Shown here one piece after another: positions 41,150 through 49,446 of a stretch of 64,000 nt of DNA; positions within the stretch are counted from its first letter, which is position 1; every line of letters starts with the position of its first letter. The stretch is from assembly GCA_036510065.1 (NCBI GenBank), contig DATCEO010000024.1, positions 1 to 64,000 on the forward strand, given 5' to 3'. This DNA is from DASUBV01 sp036510065 (GTDB lineage: Bacteria > Actinomycetota > Actinomycetes > Streptosporangiales > Streptosporangiaceae). Under the pieces are notes generated by a model. The model worked only from the letters and a program-made list of their open reading frames with translations, did not search any database and was not told the DNA's origin. A program made the position numbers and the translations under genes.

Positions 41150-42502
41150 TCAGGTTCCGGCGGCCTCGGGCTCGGCGACCATGCCGCGGTCGACAGCCTC
41201 GTCGAACCTGGATGGCGCCGCCCTCACTTCGCGGCGCGGCATGAGCAGCAGCGCGATCATGGAGAGCACGGCGCAGCCAATGATGTACACGCTGACCCAG
41301 GTGCTGGAGTTGGTCGCATCCACGATCGCGGCCGCGATCAGGGGCGCCGGGCCGCCCGCGATGAGCGAGGCGAGCTGGTAGCCGAGCCCGGCGCCGCTGT
41401 AGCGGGTGGCCGGGCCGAAACTTTCGGCGATCAGCGCCGCCTGCGGCCCGTACTGCATGTCGTGGAAGACCAGCGACAGCACGACGGCGAGCAGGATCAG
41501 CCCGCTGCTCTTGGTATTGAGCAGGCCGTAGTACGGGAAGGCAAACGCGGCGATGCAGACGATGCCGATCCCGTACATGAGGCGCCGGCCGATCCGGTCG
41601 GACAGATGGCCGAACAGCGGGATGCTCACGAGACCGAGGGCCGCGGCAACCAGGACATCGTTGAGCAGCGAATCCTTGGACAGCCCGAGGTGGTCGGTGC
41701 CGTAGGAAAGTACAAATGTGACGAACAGGTAGAAGGGTGCCTGCTCGGACATCCGGACGAAGGCCGACGTGGCGACTTCCAGCGGCTGCTCGCGGAGGAC
41801 CTGCCACACCGGGTGCCGGACGACCGCGCGCTCGCGTTTGAGTTCGCTGAACGCTGGGCTCTCCAGCACGCGCAGCCGGACGTACAGCCCGATCGCGACG
41901 AGCACGAGGCTCAAAGCGAAGGGCACCCGCCATCCCCAGGTGTTGAACCCGGAACCGGCGATGTGCCCGAAGAGCTTGATCATGCCAGTGGACAGCAACA
42001 GCCCGACGGAGACGCCGACCTGGGGCCAGCTGGCCCAGAAGCCGCGGCGGCGCTGAGTGCCCCACTCCATCGACAGCAGCACCGAACCGCCCCATTCGCC
42101 GCCGACGCCGATCCCCTGGAGTATGCGCAGGGCGATGAGCAGCAGGGGGGCGCTCACGCCGATCGCGGAGTAGCTGGGGACCACGCTCATCAGCGCTGTC
42201 GCGATCCCCATCAGCATCAACGTGGCGATCAGGGTGGCTTTGCGGCCCACCCGGTCGCCGAAGTGGCCGAAAATGATCGCGCCGATCGGCCGGGCCGCGA
42301 ACCCGACGGCTTGGGTGCCGAAGGAGAGCAGGATGCCAACGGCGTGGGTCTGCGAGGGGAAGAACACGCCCGGGAAGACGAGGGCGGCGGCCGTGCCGTA
42401 GAGGAAGAAGTCGTACCACTCGACGGTGGTGCCAACTGTGCTGGCGACGACGGCGCGGAGACGGAGGAGGCGTATCGACTGGCCGGGGGCGGAGGAGGTC
42501 AT
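41150..42502 (-). CDS. MHS-family major facilitator transporter
   Basis: 450 residues, 12 membrane segments. STVGTTVEWYDFFLYGTAAA in the first helix and FGHFGDRVGRKATL in the 2-3 loop are hallmarks of the metabolite:proton symporter family (citrate/alpha-ketoglutarate/proline/shikimate type). RILQGIGVGGEWGGSVLLSMEW is the fourth-helix motif, and FGHLSDRIGRRLM the second-half loop. GTGAGGA precedes ATG 42502 by 6 nt. It lies inside the segment that splits an ATPase gene, next to a sugar-isomerase remnant, so a sugar-acid or sugar substrate is conceivable but unproven. The ORF is intact. Confidence 0.88.
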   Translation of the reverse strand: MTSSAPGQSIRLLRLRAVVASTVGTTVEWYDFFLYGTAAALVFPGVFFPSQTHAVGILLSFGTQAVGFAARPIGAIIFGHFGDRVGRKATLIATLMLMGIATALMSVVPSYSAIGVSAPLLLIALRILQGIGVGGEWGGSVLLSMEWGTQRRRGFWASWPQVGVSVGLLLSTGMIKLFGHIAGSGFNTWGWRVPFALSLVLVAIGLYVRLRVLESPAFSELKRERAVVRHPVWQVLREQPLEVATSAFVRMSEQAPFYLFVTFVLSYGTDHLGLSKDSLLNDVLVAAALGLVSIPLFGHLSDRIGRRLMYGIGIVCIAAFAFPYYGLLNTKSSGLILLAVVLSLVFHDMQYGPQAALIAESFGPATRYSGAGLGYQLASLIAGGPAPLIAAAIVDATNSSTWVSVYIIGCAVLSMIALLLMPRREVRAAPSRFDEAVDRGMVAEPEAAGT

Positions 42503-42614
42503 TCAGGGTCCTCACTTGTTCAGAGAGAGCCAGATGCTGCCAAACACCTTCATCTGACCCCTTTCCCAGTCAAGGCCCATGCAATCCCTTGCGGTCCCTC
42601 GTGGGCGGGTCGGC

Positions 42615-42990
42615 TCACACCTGGACCAACTCGATTCCAGCCAACTGGCAGAAGTCCCGCCACGCGGCGGAGTGATGACCGAGGTTCATCACCTCGTGGT
42701 GCGGTCCGCCAGCAGCCAGCCAGCCACCCATTCAGGCAGTCCCGCATGCCACTGACAGGGCGGAACTGCTCGTACGGCATCTCCAGCGCAGGCAGTTCCT
42801 GCCTTCCCGACGCCGCCACCGCGTCATCGAACTCCGACAGGTTAGCCAGATATGGCATACAAGCGGTCAGCTGGCCGCGGCCGCACAGACCGACGTGACT
42901 ACCATGCCTGACCACAACGCCGCCTGACGAAGCGGGATCAAGGCGGACAGGGCCAGTCGGAATCTCCCAGCTCACGCGACGAGTTCGCAA
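42615..42990 (-). pseudogene. Arabinose/fucose-isomerase-like C-terminal remnant, frameshifted
   Basis: Minus-strand frame from about 42990 reads VRHGSHVGLCGRGQ, MPYLANLSEFDDAV, MPYEQFRPVSGMRDCLNGWL, then shifts. After the shift the sequence GGPHHEVMNLGHH, AAWRDFCQLAGIELVQV and a stop at 42615 follow, as in C-termini of AraA-like isomerases. The shift coincides with GGCTGGCTGGCT, where one extra 4-bp GGCT unit explains it. A TGA lies just upstream, so the N-terminal part is missing. Assignment rests on the C-terminal motif. Confidence 0.55.
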
Positions 42991-43142
42991 GCCTCACTGA
43001 TCTCCCCTGTCCGTCCCGGAGCCTGCTGCAGCCGGTTCCGGCAGTCCCATGCTGGCCGCACTCGCGCGACTGCTCGTCAGGCTTCTCAGGATGCACTTAG
43101 ATCCCTACTGAGCTGCCCAAACGTGTATGTAAAAGTGTCTCT

Positions 43143-43457
43143 AACCGCTCGGTACTGTGCACCCTGGCCCTGGCCCGGTTCCTGGGCCGGCCGGTCACGC
43201 CGCTGCTGGCCGCGGAGGTCGAGCGGGTGACCCGGGAGCAGACGTTCCGGGTGCCGGCCTTCCTGGTCGCGCCGATCGGGTTCGTCGAGCGAACGGCAGC
43301 CCGCCGGATCAGCTACGCAGACAGCCTGGCCTTCGAGCGGCTGCATGAGCAGGTCTACGCCGAGCACAGGTTCGAGATCGTCAGCGTCCCGGCGGGTCCG
43401 GTCGCGCAGCGGGCCGCCGTTATCGCGGAATTTATCTCGTCCCGGCCGGGCGCCTAG
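43143..43457 (+). pseudogene. AAA-family ATPase, 3' fragment
   Basis: The frame resumes with NRSVLCTLALARFLGRPVTP, then LLAAEVERVTREQTFRVPAF, ARRISYADSLAFERLHEQVY and ends RPGA at 43457. It fits directly after the VQVHDRS end of the 40462 fragment, so the two together give a normal-length (about 205-residue) NTPase. No start codon or ribosome-binding site fits this piece. It converges with hxlR (1-nt gap). Confidence 0.82.
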
Positions 43458-43458
43458 C

Positions 43459-43908
43459 TCAGGACGCCGCCACGGCAGCCGGCCGGGGCGCGACATCCCG
43501 GCCCGCCACGGGCTCCCCGCAGTCGGCACACACCACCTGGGGCACCAGCCGGTGATCGCCGTGGTGCTCCAGCACCAGCGGCGGGCCGCCGGCGCCGGCC
43601 AGGTGGCGGTCGCCCCAGCTCATCAGGGTCAGGATGACCGGGTACAGGTCCCGGCCGGCCTCGGTCAGCCGGTACTCGAAGCGGGCCGGGTGCTCGGAGT
43701 ACTGCCGCCGGTCGAGGATGCCCGCGCTGGTCAGGGTGCGCAGCCGGGCGGCCAGGGTGTCCCGCGGCGCGCCGGTGCAGCGGACCATCTCGTCGAACCG
43801 GCGGTTGCCGAGGAACACCTCGCGCACGGCCAGCAAGGCCCACTTCTCGCCGACGATTTCGAGGGTGCGGGCCACGGAGCACGCTCGCGGCTGGACGGTA
43901 GACGTCAT
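43459..43908 (-). CDS. HxlR-family transcriptional regulator
   Basis: 149 residues. CSVARTLEIVGEKWALLAVREVFLGNRRFDEM carries the N-terminal Cys and winged helix typical of HxlR, with RDTLAARLRTLTSAGILDRR as recognition region. A C-terminal extension (about 105-149) has CADCGEPV, which could bind metal with other Cys. ATG 43908 follows TAGCAT (43915-43920, minus strand) by 6 nt with no ribosome-binding site, so the mRNA is probably leaderless. Divergent from an efflux pump, with palindromes between them: likely repressor of that pump and of itself. Confidence 0.9.
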   Translation of the reverse strand: MTSTVQPRACSVARTLEIVGEKWALLAVREVFLGNRRFDEMVRCTGAPRDTLAARLRTLTSAGILDRRQYSEHPARFEYRLTEAGRDLYPVILTLMSWGDRHLAGAGGPPLVLEHHGDHRLVPQVVCADCGEPVAGRDVAPRPAAVAAS

Positions 43909-43928
43909 GTACCCATGCTACCTGCTGA

Positions 43929-44028
43929 GTCCGGTTTCTGGACGTACGAAGCGGCGCCGGATATAGTGAGTCCAGATTTCGGACTAACGCTGGTCCGAGC
44001 CAGCACTGTTCGGACTAACACCGGTCCG
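43929..44028. promoter_or_regulatory. Divergent promoter with four operator-like dyads (HxlR)
   Basis: GTCCGGTTTCTGGAC (43929-43943) and GTCCAGATTTCGGAC (43970-43984) are the same 15-bp GTCC-N7-GGAC motif in opposite orientation, 41 bp apart (four helical turns). Between them TATAGT (43962-43967) with TGGACG 17 bp upstream forms the pump promoter, so the sites cover -35 and +1. Further downstream GGACTAACGCTGGTCCG (43981) and GGACTAACACCGGTCCG (44012) repeat at 31 bp (three turns). Confidence 0.65.
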
Positions 44029-44042
44029 GACCAACACCGAGG

Positions 44043-45527
44043 ATGCCCGTGAGCTCCCGCCGTGCCACGATCGCCCCGCCGTCCGTCCCGGCCGCCGCCG
44101 CCTCGCCGGCAGCAGGCCCCGTCCTCAGCCAGCGTCAGGTCACGGCAGTAGTCAGCGTCCTGTCGCTGGCCGTCTTCATGTCGAGCCTGGACCTGTTCAT
44201 CGTCAACCTGGCCTTCCCCTACATCGGGCGGCAGTACAGCGGGACCAGCCTGAGCTCGCTGTCATGGGTGCTCAACGGCTACACCATCGTGTTCGCCGCC
44301 GTGCTGGTGCCCGCCGGCCGGTGGGCCGACCGAGTGGGCCGCCTGCGCGTGCTGATCGCCGGCCTCGTCGCGTTCAGCTTCGGCTCCCTGCTCTGCGGCC
44401 TGGCCCCCGGCGTGCCCGAGCTGATCGGCGCCCGCGTCATCCAGGCCGCCGGGGCCGGCCTGATGGTGCCGGCCTCGCTGTCGCTGCTGCTGGCCGCGGT
44501 TCCGGCCGCGTCGCGGGCCCGGGCCATCGGCACCTGGTCCGCCCTCGGCGCCCTGGGCGCGGCGCTCGGCCCGGTGATCGGCGGCAGCCTGGTGCAGCTC
44601 AGCTGGCGCTGGGTGTTCTGGATCAACCTGCCGGTCGGGCTGGTGGCCGTGCTGCTCGCGCGCCGGGTGGTCCCCGAGAGCCGGGACGAGCGCGTCCAGG
44701 GCCGCCCGGACCTGCTGGGCGCCTTCCTGCTGGCCGCCGCGGTGGGCCTGATCGCCCTGGCCCTGGTGGAGGCGCCGGCCTGGGGATGGGGCTCGGCCCG
44801 GGTGGCCGGCCTGGCGATCGCCGCGGTGGCCTGCGGCGCCGCCATGGTGGCACGGTCCCGGCGGCACCACTCACCGGTGATCGAGCTGAGCCTGCTCCGC
44901 TCGCGGACGTTCAGCGGGACCTTCGCCGCCTCGGTCCTGTACTACGCGGGCTTCGGCGCGTTCGTGCTGAACTCGGTGGAGTTCCTCACCGGGGAATGGC
45001 ATTACTCGGCGGTGCGCGCTGGCCTGGCCATCGGGCCGGGGCCGTTGATGGTGCTGCCGTTCGCGCGGCTGGTCGCGCCGCGCCTGGCCGCCCGCCTGGG
45101 CGGGGCCGGGCGGGTCGCGGTGCTCGGCTGCGCGGTCAATGTCGGCGCCCAGGTGCTCTGGCTGGCTCAGATGCAGGCCGATCCGGCCTACCTGACCCGG
45201 CTGCTCCCGGCCCAGCTGATCGGCGGCGCGGGGGTCGGCCTGACCATCCCGTCACTGCTGAGCGCGGGCAGCGCGGCCCTCCCGCCGGACCGGTTCGGCA
45301 CCGGCAGCGGCGTCCTGAACATGGCGCGCCAGGTCGGCACGGTGCTGGGGGTGGCCGGGCTGGTTGCTCTCCTCGCCCGGGTCGGCCACGTCGATCCGCT
45401 CCTCACCTACCGGCACGGCGTGCTGCTGATCATCGCGTTCTTCGCGGCCGCCGGCATCGTGGCCGCGGGCCTGCTGACCGGCCGGCCGCAGCTGGCGGCG
45501 AGCCCCGCAATCGAGGAGGCCCCGTGA
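44043..45527 (+). CDS. DHA2-family (14-span) drug:H+ antiporter
   Basis: 494 residues with 14 predicted membrane segments. FMSSLDLFIVNLAFPYIG is helix 1 (D, motif D1), GRWADRVGRLRVLI is MFS motif A, and GPVIGGSLVQLSWRWVFWINLP is motif C plus the DHA2 signature. The conserved GS..GVLNMARQVGTVLG late motif is also present. It probably exports hydrophobic compounds. Controlled by the divergent hxlR, it overlaps the following thioesterase start by 4 bp (GTGA), so the two are co-translated. Confidence 0.9.
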   Translation: MPVSSRRATIAPPSVPAAAASPAAGPVLSQRQVTAVVSVLSLAVFMSSLDLFIVNLAFPYIGRQYSGTSLSSLSWVLNGYTIVFAAVLVPAGRWADRVGRLRVLIAGLVAFSFGSLLCGLAPGVPELIGARVIQAAGAGLMVPASLSLLLAAVPAASRARAIGTWSALGALGAALGPVIGGSLVQLSWRWVFWINLPVGLVAVLLARRVVPESRDERVQGRPDLLGAFLLAAAVGLIALALVEAPAWGWGSARVAGLAIAAVACGAAMVARSRRHHSPVIELSLLRSRTFSGTFAASVLYYAGFGAFVLNSVEFLTGEWHYSAVRAGLAIGPGPLMVLPFARLVAPRLAARLGGAGRVAVLGCAVNVGAQVLWLAQMQADPAYLTRLLPAQLIGGAGVGLTIPSLLSAGSAALPPDRFGTGSGVLNMARQVGTVLGVAGLVALLARVGHVDPLLTYRHGVLLIIAFFAAAGIVAAGLLTGRPQLAASPAIEEAP

Positions 45528-46054
45528 CTCAGGCCCAGGCGCCCGCGCCCGGCCCCGGCTGGGGCGAGCCCCGCTCCAAGTCGGTCACTTGGTATGACCC
45601 GGCGGCCACGGCGGCCGGCGCGGCCGGCCTGTCCGGCCTGGAGTTCCTGCAGGCCCTGCAGGCCGGCCGGCTGCCGCCCCCGCCGATCGCGCTGCTGCTC
45701 GGCATGTCGCTGCGGGAGGTGGAGCGGGGCCTGGTGGTCTTCGACTGCCAGCCCGACGAGTCGGTCTTTAACCCGATCGGGCTGGTGCACGGCGGCCTGG
45801 TGTGCACGCTGACCGACTCGGCGATCGGCTGCGCGGTGCACACCACCCTCGAGGCGGGCGTCGGCTACACCTCCATCGACATCACCGTGAACTACCTGCG
45901 GCCGGCGACGCTGGACAGCGGCGGCCTGGCCGCCACCGGCCGGGTCATCAAGCCGGGACGGCGCGTTGCGCAGGCCAGCGCCGAGGTGCACGACGGAGCC
46001 GGTCGGCTGGTCGCGACGGCCAGCAGCAACTGCCTCATCGTCGGGCCCGGCTAG
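45524..46054 (+). CDS. PaaI-type hot-dog thioesterase
   Basis: 176 residues from GTG 45524 (GAGGAGG upstream, 4-bp overlap with the pump gene). FNPIGLVHGGLVCTLTDSAIG is the PaaI motif with catalytic Asp, and YTSIDITVNYLRPA the following strand. It hydrolyses acyl- or aryl-CoA thioesters; which one is not decidable. The N-terminal 40 residues are Pro/Gly/Ala-rich. Being in the HxlR-controlled unit suggests detoxification of an exported or imported aromatic compound. Confidence 0.87.
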   Translation: MTQAQAPAPGPGWGEPRSKSVTWYDPAATAAGAAGLSGLEFLQALQAGRLPPPPIALLLGMSLREVERGLVVFDCQPDESVFNPIGLVHGGLVCTLTDSAIGCAVHTTLEAGVGYTSIDITVNYLRPATLDSGGLAATGRVIKPGRRVAQASAEVHDGAGRLVATASSNCLIVGPG

Positions 46055-46133
46055 CCGCGCGGGCACGGCAACCCTGGTGCACGCGGCGGTCAGGGCGGCT
46101 GAAAGGCTAGAGCCGAGGACGAGGAGGTTTTCC

Positions 46134-46991
46134 ATGAGCAGCCATCCGTCGGCCGCAGCGGCCGGCACCATCGACATCGGCGGGGATCTGACCGTCAACC
46201 GGCTGGGCTACGGCGCGATGCGCATTACCGGCGAGGGCATCTGGGGCGAGCCACCGGACCGGGAACAGGCCAAGGCGGCCCTGCGCCGGGCGGTCGAGCT
46301 GGACGTCAACTTCATCGACACGGCGGACTCCTACGGTCCCGAGGTCAGCGAGAGCCTGATCGCCGAGGCCCTGCACCCCTACCCGGCTGACCTGGTCATC
46401 GCGAGCAAGGGCGGCCTGGTCCGCCCTGGCCCGGGGCGGTGGGAGCCAGACGGCCGCCCCGAGCACCTGAAGGAAGCCTGCGAGGGCAGCCTGCGCCGCC
46501 TGCGGCTGGACCAGATCCCCCTGTACCAGTTCCACCGCCCCGACCCGAAGGTGCCGATCGCCGAGTCCATCGGCGCGCTGCTGGAGCTCAAGGACGCAGG
46601 GAAGATCCGGCACATCGGAATCTCGAACTTCTCCGAGGAGCAGCTCCGCGAGGCCGAGGCGGTCACCCCGGTCGTGTCGGTACAGAACCGCTACAACGTC
46701 AGCGACCGTTCCTCCGACGCCATGCTCGACCTGTGCGAGCAGGAGATGCTGACCTTCATCCCCTGGGCGCCGATCCAGGACACCGACCACATCGTCGGCC
46801 TGCAGGTGGCCGCCAAGCGCCTGGGCGCCACCGTGCACCAGGTCGTGCTGGCCTGGCTGCTGGCCCGGTCGCCGCAGATGCTGCCGATCCCCGGCTCGGG
46901 GGATCCCGAGCACGTCGAGGCGAATGTCGCCGCCGCCGCGCTGGAACTGACCCCGGACGAGTTCGACGCGATCGCCAAGGGCGGCCTGTAA
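46134..46991 (+). CDS. Aldo/keto reductase
   Basis: 285 residues from ATG 46134 (GAGGAGG upstream). The catalytic tetrad is visible: Asp and Tyr in FIDTADSYGPEVSE, Lys in VIASKGGL, and His in LYQFHRPDPKVP. The NADPH site lies in IPIPGSGDPEHVEANVAA (usually IPG-S...R/N). TIM-barrel oxidoreductase of the AKR family that reduces carbonyls. Starts 79 nt after the thioesterase and may share its transcript. Confidence 0.9.
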   Translation: MSSHPSAAAAGTIDIGGDLTVNRLGYGAMRITGEGIWGEPPDREQAKAALRRAVELDVNFIDTADSYGPEVSESLIAEALHPYPADLVIASKGGLVRPGPGRWEPDGRPEHLKEACEGSLRRLRLDQIPLYQFHRPDPKVPIAESIGALLELKDAGKIRHIGISNFSEEQLREAEAVTPVVSVQNRYNVSDRSSDAMLDLCEQEMLTFIPWAPIQDTDHIVGLQVAAKRLGATVHQVVLAWLLARSPQMLPIPGSGDPEHVEANVAAAALELTPDEFDAIAKGGL

Positions 46992-47016
46992 CCGAAAACA
47001 CTGCCACCGAGAAATA

Positions 47017-47044
47017 ACGGCGGCTGCGGCCGGTCAGCCGTCGT
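47017..47044 (+). terminator. Terminator after the aldo/keto reductase
   Basis: ACGGCGGCTG and CAGCCGTCGT pair at 9 of 10 positions around an 8-nt loop, 26 nt past the stop. No T-tract. Confidence 0.5.
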
Positions 47045-47164
47045 CGCGTTACTCACCGGCGTTCGGCGATGTCGAGGTCGCCTCGAGTCCCGCGGCCCGG
47101 CTATTCCATAGTAAATCTGTCGTAATACTTGACTTTAGGAGAACGCCGGGACAGGTTGGACCGT

Positions 47165-48112
47165 ATGACACAAGTTCGAGACCACCCCGCATCTGTCAGC
47201 CGGACCGCTTCGTTCCAGCACATCGAGGTGACCCAGGTAGGCGGCGTGATCGGCGCCATCGTCGGCGGCATCCGGATCGGCGGCGACGTCGCGCCGGACG
47301 CGCTGGCCGAGCTGCGGGCCGCGCTGCTCCGGCACAAGGTCGTGTTCCTGCGCGGTCAGCAGGATGCCAGCGACGCAGAGCAGCTCGCCTTCGCCCAGCT
47401 GCTGGGCACCGTCACCAAGCCGCATCCGACGGTCGCCGGGGACGGGAACGCCGTCCTGCCGATCGACGCCGAGCAGGGCAAGGCCAACAGCTGGCATACC
47501 GACGTGACCTTCGTCGACCGCGTCCCGGCGATCAGCGTGCTGCGAGCCATCACGCTGCCGCCCTACGGCGGGACGACGGTCTGGGCCAACACCGCGGAGG
47601 CCTACCGGCGGCTGCACCCGGCCCTGAAGGCGCTCGTGGCCGGCCTGCGCGCGGTGCACACCAACCTGTACGACTACGCCGCCGATCGCCCCCGGCTCGG
47701 CGGCGTCGACGTCCGGGAAGAGGAGTACCGCCGGGAGTTCGCTCACCTGGAGTTCGAGACCGAGCATCCGGTCGTCCGCGTTCATCCCGAGACCGGGGAG
47801 CCGGCGCTGCTGCTCGGCCACTTCGTCCGCTCGTTCGCCGGCCTGAGCACCGCCGACTTCCACAGCCTGTTCCCGCTGCTGCAGCGGCACATCACCAGGC
47901 TGGAGAACACGGTCCGCTGGACCTGGCGCGACGGCGACATCGCCATCTGGGACAACCGCGCCACCCAGCATTACGCGGTCGCCGACTTCGACGACCAGCC
48001 GCGGCTGCTGCACCGGATCACCATCGCCGGCGATGTCCCGGTCGGGATCAGCGGCGACACCAGCGTGGTCCGCAAGGGCGACGCCAGCCACTACTCCCGG
48101 CCCGCCGCCTAG
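47165..48112 (+). CDS. TauD/TfdA-family 2-oxoglutarate dioxygenase
   Basis: 315 residues from ATG 47165. The Fe(II) facial triad is His and Asp in NSWHTDVTF and the distal His in ATQHYAVADF; the 2-oxoglutarate Arg is in QPRLLHRITI. VVFLRGQQDASDAEQLAFA and RAITLPPYGGTTVWANT are family blocks. These enzymes hydroxylate a sulfonate, phenoxyacid or similar to release it. A GTC-rich possible -35/-10 (TTGACT ... CAGGTT) just precedes the ATG. It ends overlapping the convergent methyltransferase stop by 4 bp. Confidence 0.88.
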   Translation: MTQVRDHPASVSRTASFQHIEVTQVGGVIGAIVGGIRIGGDVAPDALAELRAALLRHKVVFLRGQQDASDAEQLAFAQLLGTVTKPHPTVAGDGNAVLPIDAEQGKANSWHTDVTFVDRVPAISVLRAITLPPYGGTTVWANTAEAYRRLHPALKALVAGLRAVHTNLYDYAADRPRLGGVDVREEEYRREFAHLEFETEHPVVRVHPETGEPALLLGHFVRSFAGLSTADFHSLFPLLQRHITRLENTVRWTWRDGDIAIWDNRATQHYAVADFDDQPRLLHRITIAGDVPVGISGDTSVVRKGDASHYSRPAA

Positions 48113-48729
48113 GCAGACGCGGGCCCGGGCCACGGGGCGATGTTCCGGGCCAGCATGGCTCTCCTGGATCCCGGCTCGCTGCCGGGCTGGTCCCGCTGGT
48201 CGAGCACCGCGAAGCCGGGCGGCAGCAGCGTGGCGGGCTCACCAGGACCCAGGCACCAGGCGGCGGGCAGGCCCGGCCGCGCGCGGCGGGCCGCTGTGGT
48301 AAGCCCTTCCCAGGCGAGCAGCCCTCCGGCGGCGACCACGCGGGCGGCGCGACCGAAGACGGTGCCGTCCCAGTACCCGGTGCACAGGACGAGCGCGTAG
48401 CGACCCGGCTCCGGGGACCAGGCGGCGAGGTCGGCGTGGACCGGCGTGATCAGCCCGGCCAGCCCGCGGCGCTCTGCCTCGCCGGCGAGCAGGCCGAGCG
48501 CCACGTCGGAGCAGTCCACGGCCGTCACGGCCCGGGCAGCCGCCGCCGCGGCCAGGGCGCTGCCCGACGGCCCGCAGGCCAGCTCCAGCACCGGGCCGGC
48601 CGGCAGGCTCATCGCCAGCGCCCGCGCGGCCAGCGGATGCACGGCGAACGAGGCGACGAAGCCAGGGCCGTAGCGGGCGTTCCAGTGCAGCGTGTCCGGA
48701 TGACCGGCCATTCCCGCTGGCACGGGCAT
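48109..48729 (-). CDS. Class I SAM-dependent methyltransferase
   Basis: 206 residues, Rossmann fold. VLELACGPSGSALAAAAAAR is motif I (E-x-A-C-G-x-S-G), VTAVDCSDVALGLL holds the acidic adenosine-binding residue, and YALVLCTGYWDGTVF is motif IV. Substrate unknown. HWNARYGPGF at the N-terminus resembles the WDxRY start of tellurite/thiopurine-like methyltransferases. It converges with the TauD gene (4-bp overlap) and starts 12 nt from the carbonic-anhydrase stop. Confidence 0.85.
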   Translation of the reverse strand: MPVPAGMAGHPDTLHWNARYGPGFVASFAVHPLAARALAMSLPAGPVLELACGPSGSALAAAAAARAVTAVDCSDVALGLLAGEAERRGLAGLITPVHADLAAWSPEPGRYALVLCTGYWDGTVFGRAARVVAAGGLLAWEGLTTAARRARPGLPAAWCLGPGEPATLLPPGFAVLDQRDQPGSEPGSRRAMLARNIAPWPGPASA

Positions 48730-48741
48730 GCGGCGCCGGTC

Positions 48742-49320
48742 CTACCGTCCCGTGCCCGCGGAGCCGGTGCCGGTCCCCGGGACGGCGCCGGGCGGCACAC
48801 CGACCGGGCCAACCCCGGCGGCGTGCCGCCGGGCCAGCTCGCGGTAGGCCTCCGGGTTGCTCTCCACCCAGCGCTGCGCGCCGCCGGTCACCGGGCCGAC
48901 GATCCGGGCGGGAACTCCCACGGCGAGCATGCCGTCGGGGATCTTCATGCCCGGCGGGACCGTGGCCCCGGCCGCCACCAGCGCCCGCCGCCCGACGACG
49001 ACGCCGTCCAGCACCATGGATCCGTTACCCACCAGAGCCTCTTCCTGGACCAGCGCGCCGTGGACGACGCAGAGGTGGCCGATCGTCACGCCAGGGCCGA
49101 TCTCGGTCACGGGGTCGGCGCCGCCGTGCAGCACCGACCCGTCCTGCACGTTGGCGCCCCGCCGCACGATGATCGGCCCGAAGTCGGCCCGGAGCACGGC
49201 GCCGTACCAGATGGACGCCTCGGCCTCGACGCGAACGTCCCCGACCAGGGTGGCGGTCGGCGCGATCCAGGCCGAGGGGCTGACCGTCGGCTCGCGGCCC
49301 TCAAAGGAAAACAGCGGCAT
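48742..49320 (-). CDS. Gamma-carbonic-anhydrase-family protein
   Basis: 192 residues from ATG 49320 (MPLFSFEGREPTVSPSAWIA); the longer frame upstream overlaps the divergent promoter area and is rejected. The left-handed beta-helix hexapeptides run through about 25-150 (PTATLVGDVRVEAEASIWYG, RGANVQDGSVLHG, GHLCVVHGA). The zinc His of the family are in VLHG, GHLCVVHG. A C-terminal Gly/Pro tail follows. Cam-type CO2 hydratase or an inactive scaffold; not separable from sequence. Confidence 0.88.
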   Translation of the reverse strand: MPLFSFEGREPTVSPSAWIAPTATLVGDVRVEAEASIWYGAVLRADFGPIIVRRGANVQDGSVLHGGADPVTEIGPGVTIGHLCVVHGALVQEEALVGNGSMVLDGVVVGRRALVAAGATVPPGMKIPDGMLAVGVPARIVGPVTGGAQRWVESNPEAYRELARRHAAGVGPVGVPPGAVPGTGTGSAGTGR

Positions 49321-49446
49321 CCGCTCATCATGCACCCGGGAAATAAGTCGCCGCGGGCCCCCCGGCATGATGTCGAGAACCGCCGGGCGGCTCCGTCCTG
49401 TCAGTGAGTGCGCCCGGACAGGCGCGCCGGAGGAGAGGACCCAGCG

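Larger units (their letters stand above)
40768..43142. mobile_element. Inserted segment splitting the AAA ATPase gene
   Basis: About 2375 bp lie between the two ATPase halves. It carries an MHS transporter (minus strand), a sugar-isomerase remnant and AT-richer flanks (for example 40861-40920 is near 50% GC against about 70% around). ACCGGTCGG on the left and ACCGCTCGG on the right may be a 9-bp target duplication with one change. No transposase, integrase or terminal inverted repeats are visible, so the mechanism is unknown. Confidence 0.6.

Noticed and set aside
43086..43529. Minus-strand frame over the ATPase 3' fragment
   Set aside because: Shadow of the plus-strand NTPase sequence and of hxlR.
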